Source of the DNA: Meconema thalassinum
Taxonomy: Eukaryota; Arthropoda; Insecta; Orthoptera; Tettigoniidae
Assembly: GCA_946902985.2 (NCBI GenBank)
Contig: OX336398.1
Span: 230,231,556-230,295,555, forward strand
Reading direction: 5' to 3'
Length of the DNA: 64,000 bases
Shown here: one piece after another, positions 21,076-32,182 of the stretch
Layout: the number at the start of each line of letters is the position of its first letter
Numbering within the stretch: the stretch's first letter is position 1
Made by a program: the position numbers and the translations under genes
Notes under the pieces: model-generated
Seen by the model: only the letters and a program-made list of their open reading frames with translations
Told to the model about the DNA's origin: nothing
Databases searched by the model: none

Positions 21076-21416
21076 AGGGTATTGTACCAATGGATTGGCG
21101 AATAACATGGTGTATTTCAATCCTCAATACATCCAATCTGCTTTTAGAAAAAATGTGTTGCATTATAAAATATTGAACGCACTTCGTACATACTCAGATG
21201 TCTTTTCCTTTTTTGAGAATTCACGAAATTTGGCTAAAACTTCGTACTTACTGTTTGTTATGGATTGCCGTCAAACCTGATGGAACAAATGACATGAAAA
21301 TTCGTTTGTAAGTAGAATTCATCCCTGGCATAAAACTAGGCTATCGTATATAAGTGCCTCATGAGGAGGGGTGACGTTTTGGAACTTAAAATCTCAAACA
21401 TCTCCGTTATTTATTT
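21076..21416. other. Spacer, nothing recognised
   Basis: AT-rich sequence between the mariner relic and a Helitron terminus. Confidence 0.35.
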
Positions 21417-21417
21417 A

Positions 21418-21736
21418 CTACTAGCGGACCCGTGCGAGAACTCTCGCATAATGGGTTGTGTGTGCCCCATGTGTACATACTACCCACCCGTCTCTAGTGC
21501 TATGCGGATGGACGCGAAACAGTTCTTCCAGGGGCTATCGTCGTGTTTATTTGTTTAAAAGCACTTTATAAACAAATGAATATATTTCCGTTGACTTTTC
21601 AAGAATGCAAGATTTTTCCTGTACTATTGAGACGATTTGGAAGATTTTGGTACAAACCACACCTTCTAACTCCCTCTGGTTTAGGAGCTTGATTTTTGTG
21701 AAACATACAACTTAGCGTATCATACTAATATACAGT
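21418..21736 (-). mobile_element. Short non-autonomous Helitron (minus)
   Basis: On the minus strand the 3' end is a near-perfect hairpin TGCGAGAGTTCTCGCA followed by CGGGTCCGCTAGT. That is the hairpin plus CTRRT layout of Helitrons. The 5' side is placed near 21736 by the change into the 21737-21790 repeat, so the left half of the call is approximate. Confidence 0.6.
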
Positions 21737-22110
21737 GTGGTCCACCAGCCCCTTATTTTTTTTGGAGGAAGGCAACCCAACTAACGCGTATATCACAGTC
21801 ATTCTAAAAACATTAGTGCCTGCTCCTTTACGTCCATTGTACATCCTCGCGAATATAGTAGAAATCAATAGTGGCAGTGTTCTTTCAATGACCTTAAATA
21901 TAATGCATGATTGAAACGATCAGAGCTCCGAATAACACCTTCTTACGTTTGGACAGGAAGTGTCTACGAATAGATTCAATACGTGCCAGCAATACACCAT
22001 GGTTCTCGGTAGCTATGGTGGCTTAATCAAGAATCGCTTGAGTAGCGTCAACGAAGTCGCATTGTAGTAGGTTCGAACCTTGAACTAGTACATTTTTATT
22101 TTATTTTTTA
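21737..22110 (-). repeat. Unclassified repeat shared with 26793-26845, plus tRNA-like segment
   Basis: 21732-21790 (CAGTGTGGTCCACCAGCCCC...AACCCAACTAACG) occurs in opposite orientation at 26793-26850. At 22017-22085, GGTGGCTTAATCAAGAATCG...GTAGTAGGTTCGAACC resembles a tRNA-derived head with a B box. The family is unknown. Confidence 0.4.
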
Positions 22111-22338
22111 CTTAATGTCGTTTATTGTGGATGTATTATGGACGCATATCTACCTGTTCCAACCAGTGATTTTGTATTTGGTCCTCAAAGGGACCGTACT
22201 TATCCGATGGTACGCAGCCAGATTGGACGACATAATGATCTGTAGAACGAAAGCAAGGTATCCTGTATATTCAAGGTAGAAAGTGTTCAAAATTTTGACC
22301 ACCTTTGTTTAAAGGAAAACTCCGACTCACTCAGACGA

Positions 22339-22368
22339 CCCACATAACAAATAGATTTGTTATGTGGG
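22339..22368. repeat. Perfect 14 bp inverted repeat with 2-base loop
   Basis: CCCACATAACAAAT and its exact reverse complement are separated by AG. It would form a very stable hairpin or cruciform. No element boundary was found around it. Confidence 0.8.
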
Positions 22369-22537
22369 TAGGCTCACGAATAAATACATCAGACCGAAAC
22401 TATAATTTCTTTCAACGGCGTCTGTGCGAAAAGCGCTTGCTATACACTTACAGTAATAGTTAGTTAGTGAAGTTTTAAGGGGCGGAACTACGAGATCATC
22501 TGACCCAAACATACAGTAAATACAGATAATTATAACA

Positions 22538-22755
22538 TTATTGGTTTAACATCCCTTTTAACTGCTCTGGCTTTTAGATATGCCGGGGTGCCGGAATTTT
22601 GCTCCGAAGGGGATCTTCAACGTGCCAGTAAATCTACTGACACGGCTCCCTCGCATTTGCACACCCTCAAATACCAGCTGACTGCGCCAGGATAAGAATC
22701 TGCAACCTCGGGCACAGCAAGCGAGAACGTTACCGCTGAGCCTCGCAGCAAGGCA
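22538..22755 (-). mobile_element. tRNA-derived SINE, family S4
   Basis: On the minus strand the head TGCGAGGCTCAGCGGTAACG carries an A box, followed by a GATTCTTATCC region in place of the B box and a body with GAGGGAGCCGTGTCAGTAGA and GTGCCGG. The 3' part ends in GTTAAAAGGGATGTTAAACC. A second copy lies at 47773-47972. Confidence 0.75.
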
Positions 22756-22815
22756 GTAATTACAGAACGTGCCATATAAATATCGAACTATTAAAATTCT
22801 AATCATCACGAATAG

Positions 22816-23318
22816 AGTCGCCTCCGTTGCGTAGTAGTCAGCGTGATTAGCTGCCACCCCGGACGTCCTGGGTTTGATTCCCGGCTCTGCCACGAAATTT
22901 GAAAAGTGGTATGAGGACTGGGACGGGGTCTACTCAGCCAAGGGTGGTCCAAGTGAGTAGAGGGGGTTCGATTCCCACCTCAGCCATCCTCAAAGCGGTT
23001 TTCCGTGCTTTCCCACTTCGCTTTCGGGCAAATGCCGGGATGTTACCTACCGTACGGCCACGGCCGCCTCCTTCCCTCTTCCTTGCCTATCCCTCCCGAT
23101 CTTCCCCTCCCTTCCCATCCCTCAAGAGGACCCTGTTCGCTTTGCAGGTGAGGCTGTCTGGGCGAGTTGCTGATCCTACCTCCCCAGTTGTATCCCCCAG
23201 TCGAGATGGTTCAAGCTCCAGGACACTGCCCGTAGAGGCGGTAATGATGGGATCCCTCACTGAGTCCGTGGGAAAACCTAACCTTGAGGGTAAAATCGAC
23301 TAAAAAATAATAATTATA
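22816..23318 (+). mobile_element. Dimeric tRNA-like SINE, family S6, plus-strand copy
   Basis: The first tRNA-like module is GCCTCCGTTGCGTAGTAGTC...GGGTTTGATTCCCGG. A second B-box module GGGGTTCGATTCCCACCTC follows about 100 bases later, then the central body GGTTTTCCGTGCTTTCCCAC and CGGCCACGGCCGCC. The 3' end is TTGAGGGTAAAATCGACTAA plus an A/T tail. An 8 bp direct repeat ACGAATAG (22808-22815 and 23319-23326) flanks it. Confidence 0.85.
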
Positions 23319-23363
23319 ACGAATAGTATCCATCCATGGTTTTGAACTGTTTTTAGGGAAAAT

Positions 23364-23871
23364 TATTTTTATTTATTTTTATTTTTATTTAGTCGATTTA
23401 CCGTCTAGGTTGGTGGTTCCCACGGACTCAGCGAGGGAGCTCACCACTACCGCCTCTAAGGGCAGTGTCCTGGAGCTTGGAACATCTGGTCGGGAGGGAT
23501 ACAACTGGGGAGATGTGATCAGCACGTCGCCCAGGCGGCCTCACCTGCAAAGCGAACAGAGGCCTCATGAGGGGAGGGTTTGGAAGGTTAGGATGGATAG
23601 GCAAGGAAGAGGGAAGGAGGCGGCCGTGGCCTTGCAATAGGTACCATCCCGGCATTTGCCCGAAGACGAAGTGGGAAACCACGGAAAACCACTTCGAGGA
23701 TGGCTGAGGTGGGAATCGAACCCCCTCTACTGATTTGGACTACCCGAGGCTGAGTAGACCCCGTTCCAGTCCTCATACCACTTTTCAAATTTCGTGGCAG
23801 AGCCGGGAATCGAACCCAGGACCTCCGGGGCGGCAGCTAACCATGCTGACCGCTACGCTACGGAGGCGACA
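23364..23871 (-). mobile_element. SINE S6, minus-strand copy, tail to tail with the previous one
   Basis: A nearly full-length inverted copy of 22816-23318. It carries its own 12 bp target duplication TTTAGGGAAAAT (23352-23363 and 23872-23883) and an AAATA-type tail. The two copies therefore inserted separately and together form a ~1 kb imperfect palindrome with a short spacer. Confidence 0.85.
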
Positions 23872-23883
23872 TTTAGGGAAAAT

Positions 23884-24485
23884 AACCATTTAAATGAGAC
23901 AAGAAAATAACTTTCCCTATCGTCTTCGTAGATAATGTGAACAAAACCAAGTTGAAATCTTGCTGTACGAGGTAGGGAGGGTATAATAAAATAGTTTTAA
24001 AGAATTTAAAATATCTGCCGTTGGATGATCTTCAACCCAGGATCTTCGAAAGAGTGATCAGGCGCAATAACATTTGCACACATTTCACTCTCGAGGTTAT
24101 TGTTGCACTTCTTATTAACGCGTATGGTAAAATATTCAATTATTACAGTTAGATCTTAAATATTGATTGGAATGCATTCATTCAGTACCTGACATGTTTT
24201 CTAACTAACTTAAAGCAAGTTTCGCGACCGCTTTGCGTTAATAAGACGAAAGAACTGCAAATAATGCCCTCAAACGACAGCCCTTCGGTTTTATTTCATA
24301 CAACTTAGCGTACAAAATGCTAGTGTTTGATACACTTCGGTCATACAAGCAGGTGTACTGACAAAGAGAACAGAATCATACAGGATTTTGTACCAGCGAT
24401 CACAGCAGCTTCCTTGCCAGCGAGTGTCGTGTGATACGGGCCTAAAGATATGCTAAGACTTTTTGTTAAAATGTAATAACAAAAC
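23884..24485. other. Spacer, nothing recognised
   Basis: AT-rich with no identified element. Confidence 0.35.
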
Positions 24486-25735
24486 CAGATGTTCGGTAAA
24501 GAACGTATAGCCTACTTTGTCCTAAACGCATGGGTATTGTTATAAATCTTTGTCCTTTTCAAGGAGTATAATTGAATGCTGGTTGTAATAGCTTCTTGAA
24601 ATACAACGAGCTATACGGATATTATACATGAATATGAGGTGCCCTTTGCTAGTGCTACCTCTGCAAGAAAATTCATTTCAATTCGGTTTCACCGTGTTTG
24701 AATTGATATGGGGAATCAATTTGCACACATACATGGCCGCTATCTGCAAACTATTGGGCTGATGACCTTGTAGTTCAGTCAAAAGATGCTTCCCACAAAA
24801 AGGTATGTTGTTGAAAAATTTGGTAGAGATCAAATGATTAGGTTGGTCGTAATTTGATTTAAGCTTTTAACATTTGGGTGGCCGTCATTCCGTTTCCGTC
24901 CAGATGGCGGCGATATAAAAGATGACACTGAGGTGTCCTTTGCTAGTGCTACATCAGTACCAAACTTAGTTCAATTCGGTTTCACCGTGCTTGAATTGAT
25001 AGGGGGATTCGATATGCACGCATACATGGCCGCCATATGCAAACTGTTGGGCTGATGATCTTGTAGTTTGGACAAAATATGCTTCCCAAAGGTATGTTGT
25101 TGAAAAATTTGGTAGAGATCAGATCATTAGGTTGGTCATAATTTATTTAAGCTTTTAGCATTTTGGAGGCCGCCATTACGTTTTCGTAAAGATGGTGGCC
25201 ATAAAAAACATGACACTGAGGTGTCCTTTGCTAGTGCTACCTCTGTACCAAATATCGTTCAATTCGGTTTCTCCGTGTTTGAATTGATAGGGGGAATCGA
25301 TTTGCACACATACATGGCCGCCATCTGCAAACTATTGGGCTGATTACCTTGTACTTTAGTCAAAAGACGCTCGCCATATAAATATATGTCGTTGCAAAAT
25401 TTTGTAGAGATCGGATTATTAGGTAATTCGTAATTTGATTTAAGCTTTGAACATTTGGGTGGCCGCCATTACGTTTCCGTCAAGATGGCGGCGATATAAA
25501 ACATGACACTGAGGTGCCCTTTGCTAGTTCTATGTCTGTACCAAATTTCGTTCAATTCACTTTCACCGTGTTCGAATTGATAGGAGGGGGGGGGGGGGGG
25601 CAGACATTCAGAGTACACACACTCTCACACACATAGACACACAGTCACACACACACAGACAGACACAAAATTTTTGGCTCTGTGTAGATCTCATAAGTCT
25701 ACTTTCATTTTTTGCAAAAAACGAAAGTATGCTAA
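24486..25735 (+). mobile_element. H1 Helentron-like element with four ~290 bp internal units
   Basis: The 5' end is AGATGTTCGGTAAAGAACGT followed by ATAGCCTAC. Four tandem units begin near 24628, 24920, 25215 and 25505. Each carries GACACTGAGGTGYCCTTTGC, TACATGGCCGCCATCTGC and CATTTGGGTGGCCGCCATTA blocks. A G15 run (25586-25600) and a CA-rich microsatellite lie before the 3' hairpin (CTACTTTC...GAAAGTATG) and CTAAT at about 25731-25735. The 18.8 kb copy has two units, so copy number of the internal unit varies between elements. Confidence 0.75.
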
Positions 25736-25811
25736 TAATACCATGGGAATTTCTTAGGAATACGTATACGTCAATGCAAGCACTGGCGATCAGAATATCC
25801 TTCGATATGTT

Positions 25812-26168
25812 GTTGTTTTGTTTCATTTGAGGGGCTAGAACATCGCGGTCATTTAGCCCCGTTTACTTGGGTGTGTGTGGAATTTGTCTGATAACCTGAG
25901 TTATTGCGGGCTTGTAATGATGTGTGTATTTGCAATTAAGGATTGGGATGGAGGCGGCCGTGGCCTTAAGATAGAATCCGACCTGGAATTTGGCCGGAGT
26001 AGAAGTGGGAAACCACGGAAAACCATTTCCAGGGTGGCTGAGGTGGGAATCGAGCCCACTCCTTCTCATATTTGCTTCACGAGGCTACGTGTACCCAATT
26101 TCAGCCCTCGGACAAGTATTACATTTCTTGGCAAAGCTGGGAATCGAACCCAGACCTCCGGAGCAATA
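25812..26168 (-). mobile_element. SINE S7 with stem-loop 3' end
   Basis: Read on the minus strand it has GGTTCGATTCCCAGC and, about 100 bases on, GGGCTCGATTCCCACCTC (two B-box modules). The central body GGTTTTCCGTGGTTTCCCAC and CGGCCGCC follow, then the 3' stem-loop GGGGCTAAATGACCGCGATG...TAGCCCC and an AAACAACAAC tail. It is flanked by a 12 bp target duplication CTTCGATATGTT (25800-25811 and 26169-26180). The 5' tRNA module is truncated. Confidence 0.85.
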
Positions 26169-26189
26169 CTTCGATATGTTATGTTAATA

Positions 26190-26845
26190 TTCATACCAGT
26201 TTTTTAATTTTCTACCATTACAGGTCACGTGGCATAACGTACCAATTCGATCGTATTCCCTTTATAAATCATCAAAATTCAACGTACTCTCCACAAAAAT
26301 ACGTCGTAAGGCAATAAATGTGGCAATGTAGTTACATCCCGACTAAAATGGAACGTGGGATTTCGTTCAAAAAAGTATGCCTACTACTGGATTCGAAGCA
26401 ACACACTACCCGCTCGCGCCCACAACGTACGGTCAGGCTTTAACACTCTCAGCCACCAACACATGGTAGATGCTGCACGCTAAACGTAGTGTAGTTACTG
26501 TAACCGTCCCACCTCAAACGTTTAAGTCCATCTCAAAGTCTTCAATCACGGTTTATGGTGTTGATTTAACTTTCTACTATTACAGATCACGTGGCGTAAG
26601 CTATTAATTCGATCGTATTACGTGTATGTGTATTATTTAAAGGAGCAGTAAGTCATATGTCAGTAGAATGGGCCATAGTATTTGGCGGGGAAAACTTTAA
26701 GGTCGTTTTTTCCTTGCTAGACCCATGACCCAATTACATTGCTGTCACACAGTCAGAGCGCAGAGCAATATCGACCATCGGGAGAAATGCGATGTTAGTT
26801 GGGTTTCATAAAACTAAATAATAAGGGGCGGGTGGACCACACTGT
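26190..26845 (+). repeat. Unclassified repeat region with a ~360 bp-spaced direct repeat
   Basis: TTTCTACCATTACAGGTCAC... at about 26209-26255 recurs as TTTCTACTATTACAGATCAC... at about 26571-26617, both ending AATTCGATCGTATT. A minus-strand tRNA-like segment lies near 26385-26465 (GGTGGCTGAGAGTGTTAAAG). The right end (26793-26845) matches 21732-21790 inverted. Confidence 0.4.
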
Positions 26846-27427
26846 ATATATAAATGAGATGGTGTGTGTCTGTCTTTCTATCTGTCTGTCTGCCTGTCTG
26901 TCTCAATAACGCAAGAACCACTGTTCCGATTTAAATGAAATTTTGCATGGATGTAGCTGATTTACCATGGTTACATATAGGATACTTTTAATTTCGATAT
27001 TTTGCACTATTAAAAAATGGCGACCATTTTAGTGACGTCACTACACCCTTTGGTTTCAAAATTTCATATTTCCATATCAAATAAAAAGAGAACGCTAAGA
27101 AATAGCAAACTTTTGATGGCACAATCGAGCTTCAAAATTTACTTTCCTATCCGAAAGGTCCTTATCACTTTTCGTGTATCTCCAACGGTTAGCGAGTAAA
27201 ACCCACATATGTGACGTCACTACACCCTTTGGTTTCAAAATTTCATATTTCCATTTCAAATGAAAAGAGAACGCTAAGAAATATCAAACTTTTGATGCAT
27301 ACACAAGATTTAACATTTAATGTGCTATCCAAAAGGTCCTTGTATTTTTTCGTGTATCTCCAACGGTTAGCGATTAAAACCTAAATTTGTGCAATAAAAC
27401 ACGGTAAACTCCGAGCGGTGCAGTATA
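26846..27427 (+). mobile_element. Helitron-like 5' part with a 180 bp tandem duplication
   Basis: The start TATATATAAATGAGATGGTG plus a GTCT/CTGT microsatellite has the style of the other Helitron 5' ends here. GTGACGTCACTACACCCTTT... at 27032 repeats at 27212, giving a 180 bp tandem pair. No 3' hairpin is seen before the next Helitron begins at 27428. Confidence 0.45.
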
Positions 27428-29792
27428 TCTCTACATACATAAAAATTAAAGTTTGTATGTTTTTTTTCGCAATTTCTACGGAAATTTGAGTTATTTACGC
27501 GTTTCAGACTGTTTTATTATGGATGCGCGCGAAAATATTTTTTTGGTCTGTCTGTCTGTTTGTTTGTCTGTGGACAACTTTGTTCCCTTATAACTCGAGA
27601 ACGGCTGGGTGTATCAACGTAAAATTTGGAACAGATATCAGAGGCACGGCACTAATTATCGATGTAAACCTTCTCCGTACCTCTCATAAAAGGGGGCCTA
27701 CCCCCTTAAAATACATGCTGAAATAGGAGTAGAAGGACGAGATAAAGATCATTTTCAGCCCCTCAATGTGAGAGACAAAACTCGGGGGCCCCAAAGGTCC
27801 CCGAAATCCACATTTTAAGGCCCTAAAACCAACCGTTTTTGAGATATTCCCAGAAAACTAATTTCATTTAATAAACTAATGAACGAATTCAAGCCGGTAA
27901 CCATACAAACGATTCTCAGAGGTCCATCCTTTGCTGTAAGACGCAATGCAATTAGATTAATTACATTGGTGTGAAAGTTTGCAAACGGCTAGATGGTTAT
28001 CACGGAAAGAAATTAAGCTGTAAAATTCATCAATACGTATAAGTGGTACACTAGAATTTTTTCACGCGATTTACACCTGCCGGTTTGGTACGGCAGGTCT
28101 ATTATATTCCTATCCCTATATTATATTATTATTATTATTAGTATTATATTATGGCGTACAACGAGGAGACAAAGCGCCTCGGTGCCAGAAACAAAACTTC
28201 GGGGCCTCGAAAACTACATTATAAGGCTCTAAAACCAACAGTATCTGAAATATTCCCAGAAAACTAATTTAATTTAATTTAACAAACTAATGAAGGAATG
28301 GAAATCGGCAACCATGATAACATTATCTCAAGGGGTGGCATCCAACGTTCCATCTATTTCAGTAAGAAGTAATGTCACTCCATTTATACCTTGCCACGGT
28401 GGGTGAGTGGATAGCGTGTCGGTCTACTAACCCCAAGATTGCAGGTTCACTCCTGGCCGTGGTAAGTGGTTTTTGAAAGTCGGCAAAAATACGAATCGCA
28501 TGTCATACGATGTTGGCATGTCAAAGAACCCATTTGAATTCAGTAGTCCGTGTTCATAATGGAAAAATTAATCTCAGCAGTTTCCGTCAACACAATGTTC
28601 CTCATTTCTCTACTAGAAAGTGCTATAGTGTTCAAGGAGCTTAGATATCTACCCTCCTTGACTTTCATATTGATTCAAGGAACAACGAAATTTCGACATG
28701 CAAGCTACCCTCTGGGTGTCAAATTAAAAGCTTGCACCCGGCACCCGAGGCCATACGATATTATTATTAGACTACTCCATTTATTACATTTCTGTGAAAG
28801 TTTGCGAATGGCTATAAGGTTATCACGGAACCAACGTAGACTGTATAATTCGTCAATGCAATTAAGGGGGTCAAGGGGTAACCTAGAATTTTTTCATGCA
28901 ATTTCACGTGCGACATATAGTACAGAAAGTCTATTATATCTCCAAACAGCAACATTATTTTCAAAAATTCCTGAATTGAATCAGCATTTTTTGCGGCTTT
29001 TAGGAATTTGGGCCATTTGAGGCTAAAGAACCTGAATTTTCATGCACCACAAGCCTTTATAATTTATGAAAGAGGTCTTCCTGTGTATGGGTAGGCTACC
29101 TAACACAACGTAGAGGGTCATTTTTATGTGAGGTGTATTGCGTTTCGTCTACAAGGCTTTCAATTCTATTTCACGTCAGGAAGTACACGTTAGGTGAATT
29201 TCGTTTGAGAGCACATTTTAATTAATCTTTTATTTTTATTTTGGTCGACATACGGGTTCATCGTAAGGATGATTTTGTTTGATACGTATGGTAGATATAC
29301 CCATATTTGGATATCTGGGTGATATGTTGTAGACAATAGAATTGTCTGTCTGTCTTTCTGTGTATCTTTATGTACGCCTATAAATCGTGTTCGGATGCTT
29401 GGTGCATCGTAAAATTAGGTATGGTAAACATGAGTCAATACACCAATCATTTATAAAACTCCTCACCGTACTTTTCATACAGTAGAAGGGTGGATATAGG
29501 GAAAAACTTCTCAAAATACATGCTAAAATAGGCGAAATATAAAAATTATCCTAGAAGGACGATCAAAGCATATGTTGGGCTTCTCATTATGAGACACAAA
29601 ATTCGCGAGTCTATAAGGGGTCTCCGAAAACCACATTAAATTAACAGTGTGTGTGATATTCCCAGAAAACTAACTTCGTTCTGATAAACTTATGAAGGAA
29701 TGACAATCCGCTAACCATTGCAACAGTAGCTCAATTGATAATTTCTGGTGTTAACACCAAACACCGTTCGAAGAACGGGTACTTCTGCTAGT
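27428..29792 (+). mobile_element. Non-autonomous Helitron with canonical ends
   Basis: The 5' end is A|TCTCTACATACATAAAA and the 3' end is the hairpin CGTTCGAAGAACG, then GGTACTTCTG and CTAGT|T (CTAGT at 29788-29792). 5' TC, a 3' hairpin with CTRRT, and insertion between A and T are the defining Helitron marks. About three internal copies of a ~400-650 bp module (TTCCCAGAAAACTAA...GTGAAAGTTTGC...TTTTTTCACGC) are present. An S1 SINE sits inside at 28388-28773. No Rep/helicase gene remains. Frames such as 28550-29020 are incidental. Confidence 0.8.
28388..28773 (+). mobile_element. SINE S1 inserted in the Helitron
   Basis: A full S1 copy with head GTGGGTGAGTGGATAGCG and tail GGCCATACGATATTATTATT. 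It is flanked by an 11 bp target duplication ACTCCATTTAT (28377-28387 and 28774-28784). Helitron sequence continues on both sides, so the SINE is younger. Confidence 0.9.
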
Positions 29793-29810
29793 TAAATATA
29801 TAGATTATTT

Positions 29811-30230
29811 ATCGTATGGCTTTTAGTGCCAGGAGTGTCCGAGGACATGTTCGCCTCGCCAGAGGCTGTAGCTGCTTCAATGCGGACACCCATGTGGTGA
29901 ACTACAAGTTCTGTTTAATTTAAAGTAGTTCCAACCTTCGCTACCAGATTTCACTGACACTTAGTGGTGAACGTTGGAATGTTGTTAGAGCGTTTCAATG
30001 AAATCCAACCTGCAAATTTAGGTTAACACATGTTTAATTAGTCGAAAGTTCTTTTACATGCCATAAATCTATGACATGGGACCACCAGCTATACTTCCCC
30101 TCCAAAGGAAGGCATACTGAGGGATTGTAAAACTTAAAAAATCCAACGACTTCGGCAGGGGTTTGAACCCGCGATCTTGGGCATGGAAGCTCAGCAGGCT
30201 ACCAACTACGCCACTGAATACGTTAATATT
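29811..30230 (-). mobile_element. S5-like SINE with a different 3' tail
   Basis: The minus-strand head near 30225 reads GTAGTTGGTAGCCTGCTGAG and the B box GGGTTCAAACCCCTGCC. The body has CCCTCAGTATGCCTTCC and CATGTCATAGATTTATGGCA as in S5. The 3' end, however, is CCTGGCACTAAAAGCCATAC followed by GATAAATAAT, the RTE/S1-type signature, instead of the S5 stem-loop. It appears chimeric. Confidence 0.7.
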
Positions 30231-32126
30231 AGTCTTTTTGCATTAAATAAAATTTTACCTAATGAATAGGTAAATAAATGAAGACTCCACGGGAAAAAAC
30301 GGGGTAAGTCACATTCTGTTAATTTTTCAGGAGATCAACACTTTCAACACTAAAAACAAATACTTAAAACACCCCAATTGAGGGTAAGTAATATCGTATA
30401 TTCCCAAATGTATTTCTTATAAAGTGAGTACATGTAAAACAAATACCAACTAAAGTTAAATTATGAAATAGTGAGAGTATATGGGACGTTCTTTCCGTTT
30501 CCACTAAAAATAAAAACCTCTGTATCTCGGTGACATTCCGCTTTATTGGAAATTAATTTCAACTGATCTGTAGTTACGATGGCTGGCCATCAGAATGCAC
30601 CATAAACTCATTTCAGAAGAAAATGGACCTATCCCGTTCTTTCCGTTGGGTCTTCAAATGATAATCCAATAATGTATAGAAACTAATTATAATATAATAC
30701 CAGTTTCGGTTAACTTGTAACCTTCTTCAGTTATTAAAAATAAGCATCAATCTAACATTAACATTCTATGAAAAAAGAGATGAAGACTAGAAATAAAATA
30801 TTCACTATAAAAAGTAATCGTAGAGTAATCATGAAATATTAAAATTTCTGTTAAAACATTGTTAATTATAATCGAAAATACTGTCTAATTAGAATAAATC
30901 GTTAAAATATGGTAGGATATAATTATGATGTATATTGTCTTTAAAAGTCAGATCTTTTACAGTTCAATTATTATTGAAATTTAGAAAAAAACAACACATA
31001 AAAATATATATTGCTTATAAAAATATTGTGAGTTTCTAAAATATAGAAATCTTCTTCTATGGAGTAGGAAACGGTATTGACATATGTTACTGTGTTTTCA
31101 AAATGTTATTATCATCAAATAAATTGGTGGAAGGGAACCGGGAAGTGCGAATCGATAGAAAAATGTAGCTTCTGATGTTTAGTTACATTTCTCAGAAACT
31201 ACAATGGATAATTCCTTGAATGTTCTTTGGTGTATTCAGAGTACATTCATAATTATGTGGGTGGAATTTGAAGCTTCTAAGTTGAATATTTTGTGTCAGA
31301 GAGCATCACAGAAATAATCTTAAATAAATATATTGTTAAACATTCTCTTAACTCATGTCCCTTTTTCTGAGCAAATACTCAAACCAGATCCAACAAACTT
31401 TGCATGCATAATATTTAAATAATGTTTGGGATACTGAAGTAAAAGTATTGTCCAATTGTTTACAGGAGTTGAGTTTTTATTTTTTCATCCTAGTTGAAAA
31501 CTGACATTTTCTGTAAAATTGTCAGTGCTTTTTAAGCTGGGCTCCATGAACTAATCAAGATACCTGAATAAATTTACTTCCACTAGTACATCTATATAGT
31601 GTCATAGAGACTACCAAGTTTCAAATTCATTGATCAGATACTGTAGTTTCTGAGAAAATTATACATGAAATTTCAAAAAATATGACTTGGAAAACACAAA
31701 AGGAATCTTTGACTAATAGCTACATTATGTTTAATCGTAATTTTATTGTATCAAATATCACTTCAGCACAATATTTCATACGCCACATTCTTCAAGAAAG
31801 ATGGGAGATTTTTAAAGCTAAAAACAAAAATTGACAAATTTCAGCCTATCACACGTCTCGGTTCCCTTAAATTAGATGATTTGTACCTTCTTTGGAAGGT
31901 CAAAATTATGTGGCTGTGGATGTATTAATATTTTTGAAACATCTTCTGTGTTTCCAAAGATTTTCCTGTTTGTATTTTACGTATATTTATCTAAATGAAA
32001 CATAAATGACTTTAAGGTGGATCATCACCATGGATGGATTATAGCAAGGATATTCCTTAGTATTTTACTGTTTGTTTACCTACGTTTTTAATAAAAGGTC
32101 TGCTTCAAATGATTACTAGTATACTT
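30231..32126. other. AT-rich spacer, no gene recognised
   Basis: Nearly 1.9 kb of AT-rich sequence. Around 30705-30740 is CAGTTTCGGTTAACTTGTAACC, in the style of retroelement UTR sequence, but it cannot be assigned. Short frames (for example 31746-31928) show no domain. Confidence 0.35.
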
Positions 32127-32128
32127 CT

Positions 32129-32177
<49 letters not shown>

Positions 32178-32178
32178 G
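32127..32178 (+). repeat. (CTTT)n microsatellite, tail of a minus-strand LINE
   Basis: About 12 CTTT units lie directly beyond the 3' end of the RTE fragment to the right. On the minus strand they read as an AAAG tail. Confidence 0.8.
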
Positions 32179-32182
32179 TCAT

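Noticed and set aside
22816..22890. Possible tRNA gene at the S6 head
   Set aside because: Repeated as part of a dimeric SINE in two orientations, each with target duplications.
26209..26255. Splice acceptor or exon start (TTTCTACCATTACAG)
   Set aside because: The sequence is one of two copies of a local repeat and no coding sequence follows.
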